A stretch of 64,000 bases of DNA from Agelaius tricolor. Taxonomy: Eukaryota; Chordata; Aves; Passeriformes; Icteridae. A model generated the notes under the pieces. That model was not told the DNA's origin and ran no database searches. It saw only the letters and a program-made list of their open reading frames with translations. The number at the start of each line of letters is the position of its first letter. Within the stretch, counting starts at the first letter, position 1. Where the stretch lies: assembly GCA_023055355.1 (NCBI GenBank), contig JALJCS010000012.1, positions 9,770,501-9,834,500 on the forward strand, written 5' to 3'. The position numbers were made by a program, and so were the translations under genes. This document shows positions 1 through 64,000 of the stretch, in pieces.

Positions 1-215
1 TCCAGTGAAGCTCTTCCTCACATTCAGGTGCAACTTCCTGGGCAAAAGTTTCTGCCATTGCCTCTTGTCCTATTGCTTCAGAGCACAGCCTGCTCCATTC
101 TCTGGACACCCTCCCTTCAGTCTCTTATAGACACTGATTTGATCCCCTCTCAGCCTTCCTGAGACTGAACAAGCCCAACTCTCTCAGCTTTTCCTGTGGT
201 GTCCTGACTTTGAAG
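1..215 (-). mobile_element. CR1-type LINE remnant, minus orientation, cut by window edge
   Basis: Read on the minus strand, the sequence has the characteristic CR1 3' region order: CTGAGAGAGTTGGGCTTGTT, then a GGCTGAGAGGGGATCAAA-like stretch, then ACAAGAGGCAATGG, then AGGAAGAGCTTCACTGGA. This is the untranslated tail region of avian CR1 elements. It is diverged, 5'-truncated and continues beyond base 1. Confidence 0.75.
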
Positions 216-3200
216 AGGCAGCATTTAGCACTGACCCAAGATGGCATCTCCAGGATCCCTCTGCCACGTCCCCAGTGTCACCCTTCCACAGGTCAGAGTG
301 GGACAAGGGGGAGGTCAGCCTGCTACGTGTGAATTTAAGTGCCCAGCTCCAGAGACCCATTTCTGAAAGATCTAACCCAGCAATGTTTATTTACATTACA
401 CCTCAATTAAAAATCATCCAGAAAAAGAAAACAGGCAGATCTGAGCAAACGCAAGACTTGCAGGGCCCAGTGAAGTGTTTAATCAGCTCTCATTTGGCAT
501 TGTTGAAGGGCACTCAGAGCAGCATTCTTGGACGGCCAGCAGCAGCCCGGCTGTGACTGCTCCCTGCCGAGTGCTAATAAGGGCGAGTCCCCAGGAGGCG
601 CTGACCCCGCCAGCCAGGCCAGCTCCAGCTCAAGGAACAAGTCAGACCCACGCACTGTGAAAGCTTCTAATTACTCCCTTTCCTGAAGACAGCCTTCCTG
701 AGATACAGAATAATACACCCGAACTTCTAATTACAAGAGCCTTGGCCTGGATACCACATTATTCTGGAATTGCAGATTTGCATAATTAAGTTGATACCAA
801 ATGCTGTGACAGACAAGCTGCAGGAGATTATTAGCCTCATCTTTAACAGAATTTCAAAAGAAGCAAGATCCAAACAGCCAACAAATATTAGCAGAAGTGG
901 CTCTTAAGGTCTAGGAAACTCAGACTTTACTGGGATTTGGGGCATGTTCTGGTAACTTTGCAAAGGAAAATGTGCACATGAACTCAAAAGCCATTGTAAG
1001 GCACCACCAGGCTCTAATGTAGCATCACTCTGAGGGCTCCAGGACTTCTTATTGTGAATTTTTCCTCCCAAAACCAGGACTGCTAAAATGACTGCTATTC
1101 ATAAACAGAGGCTGGAAGTTGCACCTTCTGGTGGATGCCCCTTTTCTCCCTCCAGTTTTACTCAGGCAAACAGGAGCACAGGGCTCTCCAGACAACTTCC
1201 TCGTCCTGCCTACAGCTAGTCCAGGTCAGCAGTTCCAGGACTGGGGAGGTGAAACAGGCCTTTCCCTCCTGGGCAGCAATTTGGTTCTTGCTTTAGGACA
1301 AACTGCTGAGAGCAGGCAGACTGTCAGGCTGGCTGCAGACCCAGGCAGATACTGATGTCAGGTACAATCACACCACATTTGCAAGATTTTCTTTGCAGGT
1401 AAAAAATGTGGAAAAAAACCCCTCAGAGATTGTGGTTGAGAAGCCCAGAACCACCAGCCTAAACCTCAGTGGCTTAGAGTGGAATGGGACAGAGTGCACC
1501 TACCAGTCTGTGAACTTCCCTAAAAAAGCTGGGCTGTCCTTGAAAAACTTGGCTTAATTTAAAAGATTGTAAAAATAGAGACATTCACATGATCATATTT
1601 CCTTAAAGCAAGGACTAACGCTGCGGCTTTCTTTCCACATATTGGATAAATACAGTGTGGTCAAAAATGAGGCTTCAAGTACTAACCTAATGAGAACAAA
1701 TAGCTGAGATTAAAAACAAGAGGATAAAAATACCTAAAACATAAAACATGATCCTAACAGCCCACCTGGACAGGAAGCATGATTGTCCTTGGGCAACAAG
1801 ACCACGTCCATGGATTTTTCAGAGCACACTTTTTACTACAGCTAAAGTGCAGAAGATGCCAAAGAAGCTAAAGATGCTAAAAAGTACAGAAGCAGAGTGA
1901 TTTGAAAACCTGGAGCCTATCTCCTATCCTTTGTGATAGTATTTTCACTCTTTTCTACTCTTCACCAATTTCTAAAAAGCTAATTTTTCTGTTGCTCTTC
2001 CTTTTATGATGCCATTATTACCTGAGCAGATTGAGAATAAATATTATTCCATGTTGATATAATTCTGTATCACAACCATCAGACAAGAGCAGAGTGGTGC
2101 AGTTTCAGACATTACTCCCTCACCTGTGTTCAAAAAAGACCAGCAGTTTCATTTGAATCACAAGAACTTATACTTGCCTCTTTGTGCAACTTGCATCCCT
2201 GGAGGAACACAATCCCCAGCTTCATCCAAGAGTGCAATGAGCAGCAATCTCTCCAAGGGAAGAAGCAGCTGAGCTGTCTCTTCATGGAGCACCCAGGGCT
2301 CAGTCATGCAGCTGGGGCTTGGGATGAATCCCTGCAGGTGTCACAGGCGAGTTCCCCAGCTCAGGCTGGATCACCAGTCACACACCAGCACTGGAGCTGT
2401 CACCCTGCTGCCATTGGCACTGCTCATCCAGCAGAGCAGTGTCAGCAGCAGACCAGCACCTGTGGTGAACACACCAGAGCAGGGCTCTTACAAGAGCTCA
2501 GTGCTGAAGGATCCAGCAGGTGACATTGATTGGTGAATTGGTGCTGCCCCTGCTTTCACACTCCCCTCTGGGTACCACACCAGCACTGACCAGCTGCTCA
2601 CTGCTGCCTGGGGAGCCAGCTGCAGTGTCATTCTGCCCAGTGCAGCACTTCATAGCAAGAACCTCTATACAACTGAAAAATCACAGTTCATGATCAATTT
2701 AATCACTCAAAGAACATGACACGTGCACAGGAAATACCCTGTTTCCAAGATTTCAGGTAATACTCTTTTTGGGGGGGGCTAAATCCCCTGACTTCCACAA
2801 TATCTGTTTCCTTTTAAAGGTAAAGACCAGTGAGCCCAAGTCCTGTCACAGTGTGTAACTGCAGACTGACTGCTGGAACAACAGAGCTCAAGACACCAGG
2901 ATTTCAGCCTTAGACAGGGTTGTTAATATTTTTCTGTTCATTTCTTGAAACCACTCCAAGTTCAGGATGTGCAAGACTCAGTACATGCTAAGTCTCATAA
3001 GTCACTCCAGCTGTGCCACACTTATCTAAAGAAGTGGTTACAGCAAGGAAGAAATAAATAATAAACATATTTATCACTGTCAACTAATCCACATCCTTCT
3101 GTGGCCTGTGGAAATCTCAAAAGGTCTTCAGCTCCTAAGAAACATATTCAAGAAATAAAATGTGGCACTATAACTTAAAAAGGTGTCCCATGACTAGATT

Positions 3201-6200
3201 AAAAAGCCACGATTTTCAGATTCAATTTACAGATGTGTTTTGTTTCATCATCTGACACCGTGTATGTAACTTTCAGTCCTCATTCACCTCAAACACTTCT
3301 TGCACACGGGAATTTGCTTTTCCTGCCAGTCCATGCTATTCCAAAACACATTCTTAAAAGTTTTGAGGCACAAACTGCAGGAGCAGCTGGTTAAAGACGC
3401 TGCTGGGTGTTTAACAGAGCTTCAGTCAAGGAAAGCAGAGGGTGGGAAGGTACCCAGGACGCCCTATAGACAGCAGGCAGCGGGGTCCCTGCCCGGGGCA
3501 CAGCTCCGGATGTTCGCAGCAGGTCTGCTCTGCACTCCCCACATCCCAGTAACACACAATGGCATGCTGCAAGTGCCCCAGGCTGCCCAAAGCCACCAGC
3601 ACGGGGAACCTCTTACACATGGGGAGCACAAGTTACTGAAGCTGCTTTTTGCACCCCTCTGCCCTGTGACATCCAGCACTACCTCAAACACGTTTTACTC
3701 CAGCTCTGTCGCTCCCCCCAGAGATTCACCTTCCAGCAAACAGCCCTTGGGAGCAAACACACCTCCCTCTGCTGCCCTGAGCATCCCCCATCTTTGCTTC
3801 AGCTCCTGCCACACCAAATACCACTGCTCTGACAGGGTTTGAAGGAGATGGCACACAAATGAAGTGAGCCACAGCAGCACAGTGTTCACAGAGGAGGAAG
3901 AGAGTAGCTCTTAAGATCCAAGGATTCCTCTGTTGTACCTGGAATAAAAGTTGAATTTTAAACTGCAGGAGAAAGAATGATTAACAAAACATCACTGCTA
4001 TATGTTCAAATGTTACTTCTTTTCCTACCCTGTGTTCATCTCAAAGCTACTGCATGCATTAGCTCCCATGGACTTAGTCCCCATGAAAGCTCCAGTTTTG
4101 GAGAAGAAAGGAAGGAAGCAAAGAGCAGAAGTGAAGTTGTTTATACAGTTGACACATACTGATGCCAGCTCAACAGGACTCTGCTGGGGCAAGAGGTCCA
4201 GCCATGTCCATGCAGTTACACCCAACCACAGCTAAAAGATTTAGAATATTAAATGCAGTTTGGGGGCACAATCTACGAACACTTCCCTGCACAGTGAAGG
4301 ACAGAAAAGTAGGTGAACTATTATCCTGTACCTTTATCCAGCTTTCAGCTGGATTTGTAAGTTCTGCATTGTACAGTCTTTTCAAATGAACATTCCAGAG
4401 GACCAAGGAACCATTAAACTTACACTTTGGACTGAGCACAATGGTTAATACATTTACTGTCCAAGCTATCAAAATGACAGTTTCAACAGAAATTCACCTT
4501 TGTCCCATACACACACAAGATGATGCCAGCTATGCACATTATTTAGTCCAGTTCTTGGCTGTCAAACCAACCCTTGCTCTAAAGGGCTCCATGGAAGGGG
4601 GAGCTCAGGATCGAGGAACAAAGCAGAGCCAAAGGGTTGGACTGAGCTATAGAGGTTCTGGCCAGTTTTGGACATGCAGAGGCCACAGGTAGTTCCAGTT
4701 TTTGATACTTCTGAAAAGACTGGAACCCCATCTCTGTGCAAGCTTATCCCCACAAATCAGCATTATGAAAGGCTCTATTACCATATGTGTATATATATAT
4801 ATACAAGTGCCACCCATCAGGTACTACAAAATTTGATTGCAATACATGGGAATAAAAATACTTCAGCCACCCAGCATATTTAGTGCAAAGCTTCTGTTTT
4901 CACAGGGTGAGGGAAAGTAAATCTGACACCAGTGGCTGATTCTAAATGAGCAGTGGCAAATAGAACAAATTGTGTTACATTGGAAGCTTCAGGGTCAACA
5001 GAACAAAGTTTGTCTTTGGAAAAGAGGAAAGACATTGCATTCAGGAGTAGTTTAACATCACAGACTTGGTCTGCTTGGCATTCATTTATTCTGTAAATTG
5101 CCAGTGGGGAAACTGTATGGATTAATTCCAGGGGACACAAAGAGTAAACCAAAGCTGTAAAGGTAGTGAACATGGAAAAGAGCAAGAACTGCACCAGGGA
5201 TCCATAGGGTCATCACATTTGTTATGATGGTAAATGAGGAATACTCTAAATACTTTTAAATAAACTCATGTACAAGGAAAGTACATGCCTACACTTCTTC
5301 ACACAGCTATAAAACTCAAACCCTACTTCTAATTTAAAGAATTCCAAAGAATTAAACTCCATGTTTATTAAGTCTTGTTAATGCCTTTAGCTGCACATTA
5401 ATGCAAAGAAACCAAACTTATTAATAATTGCACTCACACATGTAACTACAATCCTACTAATGATATTTTAACAAAATTACAAAGAAGCTTTAAGTAGAAA
5501 TTAAGAAGGAACTGAAATTAGATAAGGCTTAGCAGAATTCTACTATAGATTGTAAATGAAATCCCACTAAGATACAAACATGTAAACATCAAACTCACCT
5601 TAAGCACAGTACTAGTGATGTCTTCTTGTCTCTTCCTGGAACTTTCACATTCTCCATTTTTCAATCCTCTACCTCATGTTCAATGGCAAAGGGCATATTT
5701 TTGAAATCTGACTTCAGCAGAAGTCTCTTCCTGAATAGTGTCTTCAAAATTCTATTAAAATGGAAACTATGCTCTTAATATTTTTTACTGAAAACAGCCA
5801 TCACCACCTGCTGTTCTTCTGGCAAACACTCTTGCCCACACAGCTTTTAAAAAGACACTCTTCAACACCTAATTATACAGTCATTCACACAACATTCAGC
5901 TTCCCAAAAGCCACCAGAAGTAGGAAACTTCAGCTGATGTACAACAGAAGTACAGAGGCAATGCACAGGACAAAGACCTCCTGTCCCAAATCACAACACT
6001 CATGTCTCTGTAAACTTCACAGGGAAAAGGACTTGAACTCATTTCTCCCTGCAAAGCACATGGGAAAACATTAACATGCAATATCACAACATTAATGCTA
6101 ATAAAGAGTCCTTTATACATAAAAGAAAACCTTCATATTGGTACATGGAAGAGTAATTTACATTTTGAGGAAGATGTTTCTGATGAGTTTAAACAAAATC

Positions 6201-7055
6201 AAAACCCCAGATCAGCTCCCTGTGTTTAGTACTGTTGTACTGGCTCTACAATGACCACATCTCTACTAAGATTTGCATACCCTGTGCAGAGACAGAGGTG
6301 TTTTAGTAACAGCCAGCAAACACCTTTTCAATAGGGCCAATGGTCCAGCTCTTTCCTTTGGGGCTAAATTCCTGATGGACAAGGCAAGAAAGTTCTTCAG
6401 CCACCACCTCCTTCTGCTGGTTCAAAAACTACTCTGTGCGTGTGTAGGTGTGTTGGGGGTGTGCAGTAAACTTAAAGCTTCATAAATAAAGCTTCCAAAT
6501 AGCCAAGCTAAAATATCATCCTAATTCCAGTCCCTCTCTTTAGAAGAAATATCCTGCTCTTGAACAGCAGCCAGGACTTGTACCTTAACAGGCTGCAGAG
6601 GGCTAAAATTGTGGGGACACATTGTGAAAAACACCCTCCAGTCACACTGAAATGTTGCACCAGCACCATGCACTTGTTTAGCACAGCCCATCAAGAACTG
6701 CTCTGGCAGGTGCTCTACAACCAAGCTTTTCTTTTTGCTTCATTTCCAGCTCTTCATATTAGAAAGCCCATCCCAACTATATTTATCAAGATCTATGGGT
6801 GAAAGTAATGTGAACCAAGACAAAAAATACTGTTTTGAATTAAAGCAGAAAAATAGTTATGCTGGGAAAGCACAGAATATGTGCACTGGAATGTCGGTTT
6901 AATAAAAACTGCAGTACAATGCACACTCAAAAATTTCTAACTGTGAGAAGAATGATGCCATCAAACTGCTATTTTTAATCTATTTTTGCAGCATACTGTC
7001 AAGAAGAAAAAACGTTTCAGGGTAAGAACTAAAAATTTCATTACAGTAACAATTT
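216..7055. other. Intergenic DNA downstream of CUL3
   Basis: No gene recognised on either strand. ORFs up to 180 codons occur (for example 3300-3842 plus) but are low-complexity, overlap ORFs on the opposite strand and match no protein family I know. A short TA run lies at about 4786-4804. Part of the stretch next to 7055 may still be CUL3 3' UTR. Confidence 0.5.
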
Positions 7056-8126
7056 TTTATTGCATGTTTAAAATGCATTTTTAAAAACAAATAGTGCACG
7101 CTGGCTTCACTTTAATCTCCTGAAATATGCATTTATGATGGGAAGCCCTGGGGCTACAGCTCCATCTATGATGTTTATTAACAAAATATAATCCCAGTAC
7201 ATCCCCAGGGGACAGTATTTAATTCCAAAGATTGTCAACCCTGTACTCTAACACACTTGAATTAGTTGTTTGTGTACACTAAATCCATTTATTTTAAATT
7301 TATTTTGTCTACATTTAGTGAAATAAAAACATCGCCCTGTACAATCCACCATCAGCAGTGAGTACAACAGCAAAAATTATTATACAGTTTATACACACTA
7401 AAATCTTGTCCTTTTTCCTATAAAGAAACCAGAAAAAACCTAATCAATATAGAGTTTAATTTAGAAGAACTCAAATTACAGAAGGGAAAGCCAAAATTAT
7501 TACGGTCTTTTCTGAGCCCCCAGAAGTTCCTGATTCATGTTGTTGGAACAGTGAGTGCAGCTGGAAGAGTGAAGCATGCTCAAGTTGTCTTCTTGGGTCT
7601 TCAAAAAATTAGCAAGTATTTAAATTGAACATGTCTAGTTAAAAAAAAAACATTTGAAGCAGAGCAAGGTAAGTGGGAATTTTGCCTTACCACTTGTGGT
7701 TTCTTTTAAACCCAACTTATACAATGCGCCAAGTGCTAAGCAACACTACAGAAACACATTTACATCAACACTGAAGATCTGGGGAAATGAAATTCCAACA
7801 AATTTATTTTTTTAAATGAGCTGTATTTTCTAAAGTCATTTTTATTTCTCTGTTTTCATACAGTATTGAAAACAAACGCAGCACATTCACATTTTCCCGA
7901 AGAATTGTAAGGATGATCTCTACAGGGATAACGTTGAAAAGCCTGAAGCTCAATTAATTCATGTCAAAAACTCTCAAAAGGAGTAAAAGGCTTGATCTGA
8001 ATGGTCTAGAACATGTACTGTAATTTAATAGAGAAGATGGTCGTCTTAATATTAATGATTTAAAAGAACTTCCCAGTTCATGCGAAGAGTATAGTCCAAG
8101 AATAAATCAAATTTTCTGAACGCATT
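7056..8126 (-). other. CUL3: Probable CUL3 3' UTR with several poly(A) signal candidates
   Basis: AT-rich sequence directly after the stop codon with no sustained ORF. Minus-strand AATAAA hexamers (read as TTTATT on the plus strand) occur at 7841-7846, 7803-7808, 7299-7304, 7288-7293, 7174-7179 and 7056-7061. Alternative polyadenylation is plausible. The true end cannot be fixed from sequence alone and may lie further down; 7056 is only the last of a cluster of candidates. Confidence 0.4.
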
Positions 8127-62533
<54,407 letters not shown>

Positions 62534-62756
62534 CTTCGGGGCCGGCGGCGCCTCCGGCGCGGGGCGGCAGAGCCGGGGGACGCGCGGCGGGGCGGTGGAC
62601 CCGGGAACGGGGCTGGGGGAGGCCGCTGGCGACCTTCGCTGCGAGCGCGGCCCCCGGGGGGGCGCGGAGGGCGCGGGGGCCGGGCCGACCGGGCCGGGCC
62701 GGGCCGGGCGGGAGAGGCGGCGGCGCGGGCCCCTCGCTCCGCTGGCGGCGCTTCCT

Positions 62757-62786
62757 TCAGCCTCCGCCGCGATGGCGGACAAACAT
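62757..62786 (-). other. Short upstream ORF (9 codons) in the CUL3 leader
   Basis: ATG at 62786-62784 followed by FVRHRGGG and TGA at 62759-62757. It begins 253 bases upstream of the CUL3 ATG and in a different frame. It would affect translation only if the transcription start lies above 62786, which is not known. The same site carries CCGCCATC, the reverse of GATGGCGG, a YY1-like core common near transcription starts. Confidence 0.4.
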
Positions 62787-62809
62787 CGCTCACTGCGCAG
62801 GGCCGGGCG

Positions 62810-62878
62810 CCCCCCCTTCCCTTCCTTCCCTTCTCTTCCTTCCCTTGCTCTCGTTCCCTTCCTTCCCTCCCCTCCCAC
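62810..62878. repeat. Pyrimidine-rich tract (purine on the gene strand)
   Basis: Almost pure C/T for about 69 bases, built on CCCTTCCTT-type units with only two G interruptions (62847 and 62853). On the CUL3 strand it is a GGGAAGGAAGG-type run with several GGG blocks. It lies about 280-345 bases upstream of the start codon. Confidence 0.85.
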
Positions 62879-62960
62879 CGCCCGGCACACTCGGATCCGG
62901 CCGCGGCGGGGCGGGGGCGGCGGGAGGGCCGGGGGCGGGGGCGGAGGGGGACCTCGCCGC

Positions 62961-62990
62961 TCTCGCGAGCTTTCCGCCGCTCTCGCGAGA
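62961..62990. promoter_or_regulatory. Tandem TCTCGCGAG palindromes (BANP/CGCG-type element)
   Basis: TCTCGCGAGC at 62961-62970 and the perfect palindrome TCTCGCGAGA at 62981-62990, exactly 20 bases apart, each preceded by GCCGC. TCTCGCGAGA is an established CpG-island promoter element bound by BANP (earlier linked to Kaiso). Position is about 430-460 bases upstream of the CUL3 ATG. Confidence 0.7.
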
Positions 62991-63072
62991 CGTCCCGTCT
63001 CCGGCGGGCCGACACGGCCGCGGCGGGCGGGGAGTGGAGGGCGGGGAAGGCGCGCGGGCGGGGAGGGCGCCG

Positions 63073-63082
63073 CTGATTGGCG
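63073..63082 (-). promoter_or_regulatory. CCAAT box (NF-Y-type)
   Basis: The minus strand reads GCCAATCAGC, an excellent NF-Y consensus, on the coding strand of CUL3 and about 545 bases upstream of the ATG. Confidence 0.6.
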
Positions 63083-63102
63083 GAAAGCAGCGCCGCGCGA
63101 GG

Positions 63103-63112
63103 GGGGCGGGGC
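63103..63112 (+). promoter_or_regulatory. GC box (Sp1/KLF-type)
   Basis: GGGGCGGGGC, close to the CCAAT box. Sp1-type motifs are common by chance in CpG islands, so the function is only inferred. Confidence 0.45.
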
Positions 63113-63239
63113 CAAGGCGGGCGGGCGGTGCGTCCCGTGAGGGGCGGCGGGGCCGCGGCTGCCCGGGAGGGGTCCGTGCACCGCCGGTGCCACGGGAGCA
63201 GGGAATCGCGGTGCCACGGCATCGTCGGGGGCGGAAGAG

Positions 63240-63375
63240 AGCTGTAAAATCATGCAGTCCAACCGGCCACTCACCCGTAGCCCCTAAGTAACTGAACCAT
63301 ATCACCCAGCGCCAGACCCAGACGCCTCTTAAACACCTCCAGGAATGGCGACTCCACCACCTGCTCCACATCCCA
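63240..63375 (-). mobile_element. CR1 LINE 3' fragment just upstream of the promoter
   Basis: On the minus strand, GGTGGTGGAGTCGCCATTCC is followed by GGAGGTGTTTAAGAGGCGTC, then GGTGATATGGTTCAGTTACT, then GGTTGGACTGCATGATTTTA. This is the well-known CR1 3' end and is better preserved than the other copies in the window. It marks the outer boundary of the promoter region. Confidence 0.8.
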
Positions 63376-63520
63376 CTCGTCGGGCTTGTGGCAGTTGTTT
63401 TATTAGGTTTAAAGCGCAGGTTTTGGTGCCACTACAGGGTTGTGCCAGCGGGCCTCGCAGCTGCTGCAGCTCCGCGGGCAGACGGGGCACGGCAGCACCT
63501 GCCCCCTGCCTGGTACCTGC

Positions 63521-63575
63521 TGTCAGCCTGGTGTCAGCCTGGTGTCAGCCTGGTGTCAGCCTGGTGTCAGCCTGG
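63521..63575. repeat. Five perfect 11-bp tandem repeats (TGTCAGCCTGG)
   Basis: Five head-to-tail identical copies of TGTCAGCCTGG. ORFs reading through them are artefacts of the repeat. Confidence 0.95.
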
Positions 63576-63694
63576 CACCGCGGCCCTTTTCCTATTCCCT
63601 GCCCTTGGAAAGCACCCGGCTGCCAGTGCTGCCCCTGTGAGTGAATCGTGCCAGCGGCAGGCGAGTCCCGCCGCACAGTGCCGTGATGCAAGGC

Positions 63695-63879
63695 AGGTGT
63701 ATTCAGCGATGCCCTGTGTCTGTGCAGTTCCAGGTGTATTCAGCGATGCTCTGTGTCTGCACAGTGCCAGTTGTATTCATTGATGCTCCCTGCCTGCACA
63801 GTGCCAAGTGTATTCACCCATGCTCTGTGTCTGTGCAGTGCCAGGTGTATTCACCAATGCTCTGTGTCTCAGTGCATGC
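63695..63879. repeat. About five 37-bp tandem repeats
   Basis: Five imperfect copies of a unit starting AGGTGTATTCANCGATGC and ending GTGCAGTGCC, at a constant 37-base spacing, in the upstream flank of CUL3. A partial copy may precede them. No coding role is supported. Confidence 0.9.
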
Positions 63880-64000
63880 TTGGGAAATGAGGGTGCCACC
63901 TGAGGCAACGCTTACCATGTGCCCAGAGTTAAATATAGGTCGTTCAGCCAAGGGCAGTTGCTGTAGAATGGTTAGAAAATGTCAGATTCTGGAAGTTAAC

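Noticed and set aside
3300..3842. 180-codon ORF downstream of CUL3
   Set aside because: No recognisable domain, ORFs on the opposite strand overlap it, no splice or promoter support; probably chance.
1..8126. Possible neighbouring gene such as FAM124B downstream of CUL3
   Set aside because: In mammals FAM124B lies on that side, but I see no exon-like coding segment in these bases, so the neighbour must lie outside the window.

Overview
The window is vertebrate genomic DNA, most probably from a bird. It is AT-rich and intron-rich, carries several copies of CR1-type LINEs (the dominant avian retroposon), and contains one complete protein-coding gene. Bird rather than other sauropsid is an inference from the CR1 sequences and the compact gene size. 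No bacterial, plasmid or phage features are present.

The gene is CUL3 (cullin-3) on the minus strand. Its start codon is at 62533-62531 and its stop at 8129-8127, so the coding part spans about 54.4 kb. I rebuilt 16 coding exons from splice sites and reading phase. They total 2307 nt, which is exactly 768 codons plus stop, the length I know for mammalian CUL3. All junctions are GT/AG and the phases agree across every junction. CUL3 is the scaffold of BTB-adaptor ubiquitin ligases (with KLHL, KEAP1 and SPOP-type adaptors). The N-terminal half binds the BTB adaptor, and the C-terminal half binds RBX1 and carries the NEDD8-acceptor lysine (K712, exon 15).

Layout from low to high coordinate: 1-~7.0 kb is intergenic DNA downstream of CUL3, with a CR1 remnant at the very start and no recognisable gene. 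About 7.0-8.13 kb is the probable 3' UTR with several poly(A) signal candidates. From 8.13 to 62.53 kb are exons 16 to 1. Intron 10 holds a GC-rich minisatellite with a CTCF-like motif at its edge. Intron 2 holds a decayed CR1 reverse-transcriptase fragment, intron 1 (18.5 kb) a plus-strand CR1 copy, and intron 12 a short CR1-like piece. From 62.27 to 63.23 kb is a CpG-island promoter covering exon 1, with twin TCTCGCGAG palindromes, a CCAAT box, a GC box, a pyrimidine tract and a short upstream ORF. From 63.24 to 64.0 kb are a CR1 3' fragment and two small tandem repeats.

I found no second gene, RNA gene, CRISPR array or wholly new system. The most interesting items are regulatory: the promoter architecture, the intron 10 minisatellite/CTCF-like unit, and the in-frame cassette exons 2 and 9 with their splice sites.
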